Shown here one piece after another: positions 1-7,243 of a stretch of DNA of 18,372 bases (positions are counted from its first letter, which is position 1; each line of letters begins with the position of its first letter). Source of the stretch: an uncultured Eubacteriales bacterium (GTDB lineage: Bacteria; Bacillota; Clostridia; Peptostreptococcales; Anaerovoracaceae); contig CACWYF010000018.1 in assembly GCA_902765035.1 (NCBI GenBank), positions 1-18,372 of the forward strand. Reading direction: 5' to 3'. The notes below the pieces were generated by a model. That model saw nothing but the letters and a program-made list of their open reading frames with translations. It did no database searches and was not told where the DNA came from. Made by a program: the position numbers and the translations under genes.

Positions 1-209
1 AGCGGAAAGACTCTCCTGGCAGCGTCCGGCTCTGCTGACGCCGCTTTGCCGCGGGAAAGAGACGTGGACTTATGAAAGCACCTGCATCTGACTGAAAGCA
101 GCGGGCGGGGAAAGGCTGCATCTCACAACAGGCGTAAACAGCGGACAGTCTGCTGGCATGGCTGCTTCTTTGCCGGGCTGCGGAGATTCGCGATGCCGCG
201 GGCCGCCGC
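1..209. other. GC-rich left-edge segment, no recognised gene
   Basis: This stretch is visibly more GC-rich than the adjacent lpd coding sequence. I recognise no product in any frame. The lpd reading frame crosses into it on the minus strand and stops at 123 after about 28 residues that do not resemble dihydrolipoyl dehydrogenase. I also read one other minus-strand frame without finding the missing C-terminal half. It may be the far side of a recombination or insertion point, or a wrongly joined contig end. Confidence 0.5.
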
Positions 210-944
210 CTTCTGCTCGATCTTCTGAACAGGTGAGCTGACATGAACATCAACGCCCTTCTTTTCGAGGGTCATCTTGATGCTGCGGCCGATTTCCTTG
301 TCGATAACAGGGAGGAGTCTGTCCATTCCCTCGATGACTGTTACGTGATCGCCGAGGTCAGCATAGATGGTTGCGAACTCGATTCCGATAACGCCTCCGC
401 CGATGATGACGAATTCAGGGATCTCCTCTGCGCCCATGTCGAGGAGCTCTGTGCTGTCGATAACGCCCGGAAGGTCTGATCCAGGGATCGGCGGCATGAA
501 TGGCATTGAGCCTGTAGCTACCATTATCTTGTCTGCTGTGACGACAGCGGTGCCGCCTACAGAATTGGTGATAACGACTGTGTTCTCACCGCTGATCGTA
601 GCGGTTCCTTCGAGAACGTCGATCTTTTTCTTCTTGAGAAGTCCGGAGATACCGCCTCTGAGGGTATCGAGTACTTCGTCTTTTCTCTCTCCGATTCTCT
701 TGCGGTTGGCATGGAGTCCTTCTACTTCAACACCTACCTCAGCACCGTGAGCTGTATCGCGGTAAACATCGGATGAATGCATCAGAGCCTTGGTAGGGAT
801 GCAGCCTCTGTTCAGGCATGTGCCGCCGACTTTGTCCTTCTCAACAACAGCAACTTTCATACCAAGTTCCTGTGCATAGAATGCTGCTTCATATCCTCCC
901 GGACCTGCTCCGATGATAAGGAGATCATACTGGAAATCACTCAT
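123..944 (-). pseudogene. lpd: Dihydrolipoyl dehydrogenase (E3/L protein), truncated
   Basis: Lpd is the FAD enzyme that re-oxidises the dihydrolipoyl arm of GcvH with NAD+. The start is the ATG at 944, preceded by AAAGGAAG at good spacing; an upstream in-frame ATG at 1010 adds 22 unrelated residues. Visible are the FAD-binding GAGPGG (residues 12-17), the redox disulfide motif GGTCLNRGCIPTK with Cys43 and Cys48, the ATG turn near 143, and the NAD-binding GGGVIGIEF near 182. Homology stops at about residue 245, whereas the family is usually about 460-470 residues. The last 28 residues are foreign. The rest of the NAD domain, the central domain and the interface domain with the catalytic His-Glu pair are missing, so this copy cannot be functional as read. 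It lies downstream of lplA, as expected for a glycine cleavage cluster. A real truncation and an assembly break at the window edge look the same here. Confidence 0.85.
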
Positions 945-1058
945 TATAGTTCTTCCTTTCTTGGTTAATAAGCTGATATACGGACCCGCTCTCCTGCAAG
1001 ACCGGAGCATGCAGATCCTTTGGTTATCATATATGAATCTCTTGCCCTTAACGTATCT

Positions 1059-1088
1059 ATTTTCTCAATTAAACACGCCCCGTGTCAA
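1059..1088 (-). promoter_or_regulatory. Candidate lpd promoter with overlapping inverted repeat
   Basis: On the minus strand a perfect TTGACA (1083-1088) is followed after 18 bp by GAAAAT (1059-1064), a four-of-six match to the -10 consensus. An inverted repeat, ACACG-GGG-CGTGT (1073-1085), overlaps the -35 box and spacer, where a repressor could act. The leader to the lpd ATG would be about 105 nt. The weak -10 box keeps confidence modest. Confidence 0.4.
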
Positions 1089-1183
1089 TAGTGAACAGGG
1101 TGTATTTTGTTATTGTATTAACAAAGAAACTATTTGCAGCTCTGTGGGGTGCTGCGCAGGATGATGCACAGGTCAGACAGCGG

Positions 1184-2209
1184 TCATTCCACAGAAGATG
1201 CAATGAGCTCGAGTATCTCATAGCCGGCTGCGGATGCGCCCTGAGGGAGCCTCAGGCCGAGTATCTCGGATGCGTCGTACTTGCAGCCCGGAAGCAGCTC
1301 TTCGATCTGAGGGAAGAGGTCTGTCTCAAGAGAGTCCGAGTAGAGGCGGCATGAGTCTATGTACTCTCCGCGCATATCGAGCTGGATCTCGACTCCGCCC
1401 CAGTCAAAACGGTGTTCTATCACCTTGCTGAACGGGATCCTGGTGCCGAGACGCCACTCTTCGGACGCGTATTTATCCTTAAGTTCCTGAGGGATCTCCG
1501 GCAGCTCTGCCTGAACGGCGCTGCAGCCGTACTCTCTTTCGGCAGCCCTTACGAGTGCATCCTGCATTTCGCGGACAGCCTTCTTCGTACGGGTCTTCTC
1601 AGACGTTTTGCCCGCCGGACCGCATATCTTCTTAAGGCGGTCCTCAGGGATCTGATCCATCAGGTTGGTCACGCGGGACTTCACGGATGCGACGCCCTTG
1701 GACTGCAGCTTGGACTCGGAGACGTTGAGATATCTCGGCAGATCATCGCCGGAAACGTTCATCATGATAGTCCCGTGATGATAGTTAAAGCCGTGCGAGG
1801 AGTAGTAGGCGTGGCCTGAGAACTTCTTCCCGTCGGCTGTAAGGTCATTGCGGCCGGTCTTCTCGGCGCTGATGCCCATAAGCCTGCAGGCGAGAAGAAT
1901 GACGTCGGTCTGCCTGCTGATGTCGTAGAGGTCGTCGCGGGCTATGAATGTAAAATTCAGGTTGCCCATGTCGTGGTAGACGGCACCGCCGCCGGACATG
2001 CGTCTTGCGAGGTATACGCCGTCGGCCTTGATCTGCTCGACATTGCACTCGCGCCACGGATTCTGGTTCTTTCCGATGACGACTGTGTGCGCGTTCTGCC
2101 ACAGGAAGAGTATCATCTCGTCTTCTTCCGCGTGGAAGGTGAGATACTCCTCAGCTGCGAGATTGTCGTACGGATTGGTGCAGTCGGTTCTGATTACTGT
2201 TAGTTTCAT
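1184..2209 (-). CDS. lplA: Lipoate-protein ligase A
   Basis: LplA activates free lipoate with ATP and attaches it to the acceptor lysine of lipoyl proteins; here the obvious acceptor is GcvH, encoded in the same cluster. The 341-residue protein has the catalytic N-terminal domain with RRMSGGGAVYHDMGN (about 69-83), and the KFSGHA motif with the likely catalytic Lys129. A C-terminal accessory domain follows from about residue 250, so it is the full two-domain form. It starts at the ATG at 2209 (MKLTVIRTDC); no strong Shine-Dalgarno is visible, only a distant AAGAGA. It has its own promoter and is separated from gcvPB by a hairpin. With no lipoyl synthase in view, the cluster suggests lipoate scavenging, but LipA/LipB could lie elsewhere. 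Confidence 0.93.
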   Translation of the reverse strand: MKLTVIRTDCTNPYDNLAAEEYLTFHAEEDEMILFLWQNAHTVVIGKNQNPWRECNVEQIKADGVYLARRMSGGGAVYHDMGNLNFTFIARDDLYDISRQTDVILLACRLMGISAEKTGRNDLTADGKKFSGHAYYSSHGFNYHHGTIMMNVSGDDLPRYLNVSESKLQSKGVASVKSRVTNLMDQIPEDRLKKICGPAGKTSEKTRTKKAVREMQDALVRAAEREYGCSAVQAELPEIPQELKDKYASEEWRLGTRIPFSKVIEHRFDWGGVEIQLDMRGEYIDSCRLYSDSLETDLFPQIEELLPGCKYDASEILGLRLPQGASAAGYEILELIASSVE

Positions 2210-2250
2210 AATTGATCAAAGTGTTCTCTTAAGTGATATCGTATTTGCCT

Positions 2251-2279
2251 AATATAGCATTCATCACAGATAACTGCAA
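2251..2279 (-). promoter_or_regulatory. lplA promoter
   Basis: On the minus strand TTGCAG (2274-2279) and TATATT (2251-2256) are separated by exactly 17 bp. A TG sits one base before the -10 box, giving an extended -10. This predicts a leader of roughly 35 nt before the lplA ATG at 2209. Confidence 0.65.
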
Positions 2280-2313
2280 CCTTCGAATGGTTTAGTCAGC
2301 TGTGACAACAGAT

Positions 2314-2343
2314 AAGGGGCGACATGAAATCATATCGCCCCTT
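2314..2343 (-). terminator. Terminator hairpin after gcvPB
   Basis: A perfect 9-bp inverted repeat, AAGGGGCGA / TCGCCCCTT, has a small inner ATG/CAT stem and a 4-nt loop. It sits about 30 bp past the gcvPB stop. On the minus strand the bases after the stem are only moderately T-rich, so it may be leaky and allow some read-through into lplA. Confidence 0.65.
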
Positions 2344-2372
2344 CTTTCTGAATTGTGGATCTGCCGCGGTGC

Positions 2373-3788
2373 CTAGAACTCGTATCTCAGATGCGGTTCT
2401 CTTGCAGCCTTGGTGTCATCAAGTCTCAGTACCGGTGTGGTCTGAGGTGCCATCTGTACGCTCTCAGGCGCATTGAAGATCCTGTCGTAGATCTCGCGGA
2501 ATGCCTCGATGGCTTCGTCCAGAGTCTCCTTCGTCTCTGTCTCGGTAGGCTCGATCATGAGAGCCTCGTGTACGATCAGAGGGAAGTAGATTGTAGGCGG
2601 ATGGATGCCGTAATCGAGGAGTGCTTTCGCAACGTCCAGAGCAGAAACGTGAGTCTTTCTGTAGATCGGATCGAGGCCGATTACGAACTCATGCATGCAT
2701 GTGGTATCGAATGCGATCGGATAGAGATCCTTGAGCTTCTCCTGCATGTAGTTAGCGTTCAGTACAGCATTCTCTGCAATTGTGTGAACATCCTTGCCGA
2801 TGGTCAGGAGGTATGCATATGCCTTGACCATTACGAGGAAGTTGCCGTAGAAGCCGGTCATGTTTCCGATGGACTTCTCAGCTCTTGCATACTCGCCGTC
2901 CCTGCATACGAGGCCAGGTGCGAACGGTGCAAGGAAATCCTTGTATGCGCATGGGCCGCTGCCAGGACCGCCGCCGCCGTGAGGTGTCGAGAATGTCTTG
3001 TGCAGGTTCATGTGGATTACGTCGAATCCGATGTCTGCAGGACGTACGATACCGATTACAGCGTTCAGGTTGGCTCCGTCATAGTAGCAGAGTCCGCCTG
3101 CTTCGTGGACGAGTCTTGTGATCTCCATGATGTTAGGGTCAAAGAGACCTACTGTGTTAGGGTTAGTCAGCATCAGGCCGGCGGTCTTAGGTCCGAGGTG
3201 AGCCTTGAGGTCGTCAAGGTCAACAGTACCATTCTCGTTCGACTTGATAACTACTGTCTTGTAGCCTGCCATTGTTGCAGAAGCAGGGTTGGTGCCGTGT
3301 GCAGCATCAGGTACGAGGATCTCGCTTCTCTCTGTATCACCTCTGTCGGTGTGATAAGCCTTGATCAGAAGGAGTCCTGTGAACTCGCCGTGAGCACCGG
3401 CAGCAGGCTGGAATGTAACGCCGTCCATGCCTGTGATCTCGCAAAGCATCTTCTCGAGGTCAGCGATCAGTGCGTTGGCGCCCTCTACTGTATGTGCAGG
3501 CTGGAGAGGATGGAGTTTTGCAAAACCAGGGAGGTTTGCCATCTTCTCGTTGATTCTAGGGTTGTGCTTCATTGTGCAGGAGCCGAGAGGATAGAATCCG
3601 TCGTTGACTCCGTGAGCTCTCTTGGCAAGTGCTGTGTAGTGTCTGCCCATCTCGTTCTCCGAGATCTCAGGGAGATGTACTTCAGCCTTGCGGAGCTTGT
3701 CCTCTGCAGGGAGTGCTACAGGAACATCGCATGCAGGGAAGATATCTTGTCCTCTACCAGGAATGCTCTTCTCGAATATTAACTTCAT
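2373..3788 (-). CDS. gcvPB: Glycine dehydrogenase (decarboxylating) subunit 2
   Basis: This is the PLP-binding half of the split P protein. It decarboxylates glycine and, with GcvPA, moves the aminomethyl group to the lipoyl arm of GcvH. The 471 residues are close to the usual family length. Visible are the glycine-rich GFYPLGSCTMKHNPRINE (64-81), the DAAHGTNPAS block (161-170), and the PLP-lysine segment NLHKTFSTPHGGGGPG with Lys264. The ATG at 3788 lies one base after the gcvPA TAA. Its Shine-Dalgarno AAAGGAGGTG is inside the last codons of gcvPA, so the two subunits are very likely translationally coupled and made in equal amounts. It is the last gene before a terminator-like hairpin. Confidence 0.96.
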   Translation of the reverse strand: MKLIFEKSIPGRGQDIFPACDVPVALPAEDKLRKAEVHLPEISENEMGRHYTALAKRAHGVNDGFYPLGSCTMKHNPRINEKMANLPGFAKLHPLQPAHTVEGANALIADLEKMLCEITGMDGVTFQPAAGAHGEFTGLLLIKAYHTDRGDTERSEILVPDAAHGTNPASATMAGYKTVVIKSNENGTVDLDDLKAHLGPKTAGLMLTNPNTVGLFDPNIMEITRLVHEAGGLCYYDGANLNAVIGIVRPADIGFDVIHMNLHKTFSTPHGGGGPGSGPCAYKDFLAPFAPGLVCRDGEYARAEKSIGNMTGFYGNFLVMVKAYAYLLTIGKDVHTIAENAVLNANYMQEKLKDLYPIAFDTTCMHEFVIGLDPIYRKTHVSALDVAKALLDYGIHPPTIYFPLIVHEALMIEPTETETKETLDEAIEAFREIYDRIFNAPESVQMAPQTTPVLRLDDTKAAREPHLRYEF

Positions 3789-3789
3789 C

Positions 3790-5133
3790 TTAGAACACCT
3801 CCTTTGCGATAGCTATGACTTCATCGATATCTTCTTTCGTGTTGAGCTCTGTGCAGCACCACAGGATGCAGTCTGTGTCGCAGTCATTGTCGCAGCAGCC
3901 GCAGCAGACCTTGAGTCCGCCGAGGATGCCCTTCTCTTCGAGAGCTGCGAGCAGCTTGTCTGCGTCCGGGCATGTAGTTGTGAACTCGTTCCAGAACTCG
4001 CCTTCGAAGCAGCGCTTCATGCCGATCTTTTCGAGCTCAGCTGCCATGTAGTGAGCCTTGGATGAGCAGAGTGTTGCGACCTGCTCGAAGCCCTTAGGGC
4101 CGATGGTCGACAGATAGATGCCTGCACGGAGTGCGCACCATGCCTCGTTGGAGCAAACGTTGGAGCTTGCCTTCTCGCGGCGGATGTGCTGCTCTCTGGC
4201 CTGGATGGTGAGGACAAATCCTCTGTCTCCTCTGGTATCTACGGTCTCACCGATAAGTCTTCCAGGGATCTGGCGCATGTTCTCCTGCTTAGTAGCAAGA
4301 AGTCCGAGGTAAGGTCCGCCGAATTCAAGGCCGAGGCCGAGAGGCTGTCCTTCACCTACTGCGATGTCAGCGCCGATCTCGCCAGGGTTCTTGAGAACGC
4401 CCAGTGAAAGCGGATGAGCATACATGATGAACTTTGCGCCTGCATCGTGAGTGATCTGGCAGAGTTCCTCTGCATCCTCAACGATGCCGTAGAAGTTAGG
4501 ATACTGCATCAGGAAGCATGCTGCTGCAGGGTCCTCAGCGAGTGCAGCCTTGAGTGCGTCCTTGTCGGTAACTCCGTCCTTTGCAGGAATAACGACTACC
4601 TTGCTGCCTCTTCCGAAGGAATAAGTGTTGATTACTGTGAGAATTCTCTCGTCGATCGCTCCGGATACATAGATGGTGCTGTGCTTTCTGTCTTTGCACA
4701 TCCAGCATGCCTCTGCTGCTGCGGAAGCTCCGTCATACAGTGAAGCGTTAGCAATGTCCATGCCCATGATCTCAGCTATCATTGTCTGATACTCGAAGAT
4801 CGACTGGAGGATACCCTGGCTGATCTCAGCCTGGTACGGTGTGTAAGCCGTAAGGAATTCTTCCTTGTTGGCAATTGCGTCGACTGCTGATGGTACATAG
4901 TGGTTGTACGCACCTGCGCCGCGGAAGATCGAACGGAAAATGACGTTCTTGTCTGCCAGTCCTTCAATAGCGCGGTCAACTTCGATCTCGGACTTGCCCT
5001 CAGGCAGGTTGAGCTCGCCTTTTACCTTGGCTTCTGCAGGAATGACTTTAAAGAGGTCGTCGAAATCCTTGTATCCGATCTCGTTGAGCATCTTAAGCTG
5101 CTCTTCCTTGGTGTTAGGAATAAAAGTGCCCAA
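3790..5133 (-). CDS. gcvPA: Glycine dehydrogenase (decarboxylating) subunit 1
   Basis: This is the second half of the split P protein, which forms the active-site dimer with GcvPB. The 447-residue length and the N-terminal IPNTKEEQLKMLNEIGYKDFDDLF segment match the family. The start is a TTG at 5133, preceded by AAGGAGG nine bases upstream; starting at the first internal ATG (residue 15) would delete the conserved IPNT segment. The C-terminal end is unusual. Residues 410-427 hold eight cysteines in 18 residues (CCxCC, then C, C and CC), followed by the expected TELNTKEDID tail. GcvPA proteins do not normally carry such a patch, and I know no role for it. Upstream is a long intercistronic hairpin separating it from gcvH. 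Confidence 0.95.
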   Translation of the reverse strand: MGTFIPNTKEEQLKMLNEIGYKDFDDLFKVIPAEAKVKGELNLPEGKSEIEVDRAIEGLADKNVIFRSIFRGAGAYNHYVPSAVDAIANKEEFLTAYTPYQAEISQGILQSIFEYQTMIAEIMGMDIANASLYDGASAAAEACWMCKDRKHSTIYVSGAIDERILTVINTYSFGRGSKVVVIPAKDGVTDKDALKAALAEDPAAACFLMQYPNFYGIVEDAEELCQITHDAGAKFIMYAHPLSLGVLKNPGEIGADIAVGEGQPLGLGLEFGGPYLGLLATKQENMRQIPGRLIGETVDTRGDRGFVLTIQAREQHIRREKASSNVCSNEAWCALRAGIYLSTIGPKGFEQVATLCSSKAHYMAAELEKIGMKRCFEGEFWNEFTTTCPDADKLLAALEEKGILGGLKVCCGCCDNDCDTDCILWCCTELNTKEDIDEVIAIAKEVF

Positions 5134-5161
5134 TTTTGTCTTCCTCCTTACAAATGCAAAA

Positions 5162-5208
5162 GAGCCGCTGCAGCGTTACGGCCGAAACGACCGGAAGCGT
5201 CGCGGCTC
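5162..5208 (-). terminator. Attenuator-like hairpin between gcvH and gcvPA
   Basis: A perfect outer stem, GAGCCGC (5162-5168) with GCGGCTC (5202-5208), encloses a shorter GC-rich inner stem around CGG/CCG. On the minus strand the stem is followed by TTTT and another T-rich run. It lies in the 115-bp gap between gcvH and gcvPA. It could partly terminate transcription or protect the gcvH end of the mRNA, giving more H protein than P protein. Confidence 0.6.
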
Positions 5209-5248
5209 AACGTATTAAAATCGTCGAATGCTGCTGTCTGAGGGGTTA

Positions 5249-5617
5249 TTATCCTCTGTACTCATCGTATTCGTCAGCGCTGATCAGCTCAACTGTATCG
5301 GAAATGTTTCCAACCTTGATGAACCATGCGCCATAAGGATCGCTGTTGATGAGCGAAGCGTCATCGAGGATGTCCTCGTTAACTTCGAGAACTTCTCCGG
5401 AAATCGGGGAGTAAACATCAGCTACAGCTTTAACAGACTCAACGTCACCAAAAGGCTCGCCTGCTACGACCTCATCGCCTACCTCAGGAAGGTTAACGAA
5501 TACGAGGTCTCCGAGCTCGCTCTGAGCGTAATCTGTAATGCCTACATAAGCATCATCCCCATCATAACGGAGCCATTCATCGTCTCTTGAGTACTTCAGT
5601 TCTTTTGGGTCAATCAT
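5249..5617 (-). CDS. gcvH: Glycine cleavage system H protein
   Basis: GcvH is the lipoyl carrier that shuttles the aminomethyl intermediate between the P, T and L proteins. It has 122 residues, normal for the family. The lipoylation segment [15 protein letters not shown] (58-72) carries the acceptor Lys63, and the SGEV and [11 protein letters not shown] segments are also typical. The ATG at 5617 has an AAGGAG site upstream. It is the first gene of the operon, about 80 nt behind a strong promoter. A gcvT gene often precedes gcvH in Clostridia but is absent here: the sequence upstream is promoter, then the divergent cvpA. Confidence 0.97.
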   Translation of the reverse strand: MIDPKELKYSRDDEWLRYDGDDAYVGITDYAQSELGDLVFVNLPEVGDEVVAGEPFGDVESVKAVADVYSPISGEVLEVNEDILDDASLINSDPYGAWFIKVGNISDTVELISADEYDEYRG

Positions 5618-5650
5618 TGCCTTAATCTCCTTTTTTCTCCTTACTATTTG

Positions 5651-5698
5651 TTCTATATTTCTATAGAAAATGCAATTAAATCAGGAATGGAACCTGAT
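5651..5698. repeat. Two inverted repeats in the gcvH leader
   Basis: TTCTATA (5651-5657) pairs with TATAGAA (5662-5668), and ATCAGG (5680-5685) pairs with CCTGAT (5693-5698). Both lie between the gcvH start codon and its promoter. The second falls at the predicted transcript start and could be an operator or a 5'-end stem. The leader of about 80 nt is too short for a tandem glycine riboswitch, and I do not recognise one. Confidence 0.45.
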
Positions 5699-5706
5699 AC
5701 ACTTTT

Positions 5707-5735
5707 ATAATAGCACCGCAGAAAAAACGCGTCAA
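5707..5735 (-). promoter_or_regulatory. Promoter of the gcvH-gcvPA-gcvPB operon
   Basis: On the minus strand TTGACG (5730-5735) and TATTAT (5707-5712) are each one base from consensus and are spaced 17 bp apart. This predicts transcription from about position 5700. Confidence 0.75.
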
Positions 5736-5794
5736 TAAATCCGGTGTTAGTTAGAGGTGTATCAATTAGAAGAATGACTGCGGCTACTGTCTGC

Positions 5795-5823
5795 GTGACA
5801 TGTAATTGCCGATGGGGTATACT
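5795..5823 (+). promoter_or_regulatory. cvpA promoter giving a leaderless mRNA
   Basis: GTGACA (5795-5800) and TATACT (5818-5823) are each one base from consensus and are 17 bp apart. The -10 box ends six bases before the cvpA ATG at 5830, so the expected start of transcription falls on the A of the ATG. There is no Shine-Dalgarno. Confidence 0.7.
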
Positions 5824-5829
5824 GTAGCC

Positions 5830-6561
5830 ATGAATATTGAATGGTGGATGCTCGACGGAGCTGTCGGGCTGATCCTCCTGGTCGCTGTAATACGCGGCGC
5901 GGCCAGGGGCATAGGGGATACGGTGCTGAGACTTCTCGGACTCGCTGCAGGGTTCGGGCTCAGTTTTATGTACTCGGGCAAAGTGGCCGGCTATCTTTCC
6001 GTCTCTCCTGTGCAGGAAAAGATCCACAATCATATGTACCTTATGATAAGGGAGCATATACTGGGAGGTGCAGACGCGCCGGAACCGGGAGATTCCGCTT
6101 CGACGCAGATAATCAATAATTTTGTCGGAAACACCCCTCGGTCGGATCCGTATACCGAGGCTATGCCTAAGACCCTGAGCGGGGTAGTCAGCGATCTTGC
6201 GGACAAAACAGCAAATGCCGCCGCGTCGAGGATGACCGACATCTGCTTAAGCATACTGTCTGTGATAGTGATACTGCTGGCAGTATGGCTGATAATGACT
6301 GTGATCCGCTTCATATATAAAACCGGGCGCAAGAACTCCGTGCTGCTGAGACTGTCCGACCGGATCGTCGGAATGGCGTTCGGAGTCGTGAGAGGTGTGA
6401 TCCTTTCGTTCGTCGCCTGCGCTGCTCTGATACCTGCAGCAACTCTGTTCGCACCGGACAAAGTGCCTCAGATACTGGATGCGATGCATCAGACGTACAT
6501 AGCCGGGACCCTGTATGATATCAACCCGGTGATGCTGATCGTGCAGCACTTCCTGCTGTAG
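5830..6561 (+). CDS. CvpA-family membrane protein
   Basis: The protein has 243 residues and matches the CvpA/colicin V production family in layout. An N-terminal hydrophobic segment is followed by RGAARGIGD, then a second hydrophobic helix, a soluble loop of about 80 residues, and two further hydrophobic helices (around ILSVIVILLAVWLIMTVI and VVRGVILSFVACAALIPAA). The family is named from a plasmid colicin V export phenotype; its cellular function is not well defined in Clostridia. The ATG at 5830 is chosen because MNIEWWMLDGAVG is the typical family start, and a near-consensus promoter sits exactly upstream; an upstream TTG at 5806 would lie inside that promoter. It is a single-gene unit ending at a strong terminator. 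Confidence 0.8.
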   Translation: MNIEWWMLDGAVGLILLVAVIRGAARGIGDTVLRLLGLAAGFGLSFMYSGKVAGYLSVSPVQEKIHNHMYLMIREHILGGADAPEPGDSASTQIINNFVGNTPRSDPYTEAMPKTLSGVVSDLADKTANAAASRMTDICLSILSVIVILLAVWLIMTVIRFIYKTGRKNSVLLRLSDRIVGMAFGVVRGVILSFVACAALIPAATLFAPDKVPQILDAMHQTYIAGTLYDINPVMLIVQHFLL

Positions 6562-6602
6562 AAGAGGCGGATGCATTAAAGCTGCAGCACTTTCTGTTGT
6601 AG
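6541..6602 (+). repeat. Imperfect direct repeat of the cvpA 3' end
   Basis: The last 21 bases of cvpA (6541-6561) recur at 6582-6602 with 18 of 21 bases identical, 41 bp downstream. Both copies can be read as QHFLL followed by TAG. This looks like remains of a local duplication or of an earlier, longer 3' end. Confidence 0.6.
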
Positions 6603-6667
6603 GGCGAGGGTGCTGAGGACACTACCGGTGCCGGGTGTGCGCCGGGTGCCCATATATTAAGGAACAG

Positions 6668-6692
6668 AAGTCCCCGCAGACGGGGACTTTTT
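6668..6692 (+). terminator. Rho-independent terminator after cvpA
   Basis: A perfect 9-bp stem, AAGTCCCCG / CGGGGACTT, has a CAGA loop and is followed by TTTTT and a further T-rich stretch. It separates cvpA from tadA. Confidence 0.92.
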
Positions 6693-6703
6693 GCTTGTTT
6701 TTA

Positions 6704-6733
6704 TTGATAATCGAGATTGCGGTGTGATACAAT
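6704..6733 (+). promoter_or_regulatory. tadA promoter, near-leaderless
   Basis: TTGATA (6704-6709) and TACAAT (6728-6733) are 18 bp apart, with TG one base before the -10 box (extended -10). Transcription should begin around 6740, so the tadA mRNA would have zero to three leader bases before the ATG at 6743. No Shine-Dalgarno is visible. Confidence 0.72.
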
Positions 6734-6742
6734 ACTACGGCT

Positions 6743-7222
6743 ATGGTTTTTGATGAGTCAGTACGTTCAGACGATGAATTATTCATGCGTGAAGCACTGC
6801 TCGAAGCTGAGCAGGCGGCCCTCGCAGGAGAGGTGCCGGTTGGCGCGCTCGTAGTCAGGGACGGGGAGATCATCAGCAGGGCACACAATCTGGTGGAGAC
6901 CATGAAGAGCTCATCGGCACACGCCGAGATGCTGGCTCTGGCGGCCGCCGAGGAGAAGCTCGGGGCAAAATGGCTGACAGGATGCACCGTATATGTGACG
7001 CTCGAACCGTGCAGCATGTGCGCCGGGGCGATGGTGCTCGCGAGAGTATCGAGACTCGTTATCGGAGCCATGGATCCCAAGGCGGGAGCATGCGGCTCGG
7101 TGGTCAGCATTGCGGCCAACGACAGCCTCAATCACCGGATAGATATAACGGCGGGCGTTCTCGGAGAGGAATGCAGCCGGCAGCTTAAGGAATTCTTCCG
7201 CGCAAAGCGGGATAAGCAATAA
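6743..7222 (+). CDS. tadA: tRNA adenosine(34) deaminase
   Basis: TadA deaminates the wobble adenosine of tRNA-Arg(ACG) to inosine. The 159-residue protein has the cytidine/adenosine deaminase zinc motifs HAEM (the zinc His and the catalytic Glu) and PCSMCAGA (the two zinc cysteines), plus the GAMDPKAGACGS segment typical of TadA. The start at 6743 (MVFDESVRSDDELFMREAL) sits directly after a promoter with almost no leader. It is followed after 21 bp by the gene for a secreted Ig-like protein with a good Shine-Dalgarno, so the two are probably co-transcribed. Confidence 0.95.
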   Translation: MVFDESVRSDDELFMREALLEAEQAALAGEVPVGALVVRDGEIISRAHNLVETMKSSSAHAEMLALAAAEEKLGAKWLTGCTVYVTLEPCSMCAGAMVLARVSRLVIGAMDPKAGACGSVVSIAANDSLNHRIDITAGVLGEECSRQLKEFFRAKRDKQ

Positions 7223-7243
7223 CAGTAACGGAGGAAACAGTTG

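Noticed and set aside
2355..3782. A 475-codon open frame on the plus strand
   Set aside because: It lies exactly opposite gcvPB, has no ribosome binding site, and its translation is rich in Cys, Val and Leu with no recognisable domain. It is a shadow of the real gene.
3815..5241. Several plus-strand open frames across gcvPA
   Set aside because: All are antisense shadows of gcvPA or of the intercistronic hairpin, with no start signals or domains.
5618..5706. Glycine riboswitch before gcvH
   Set aside because: The leader between promoter and start codon is only about 80 nt and does not show the conserved glycine aptamer core that I know.
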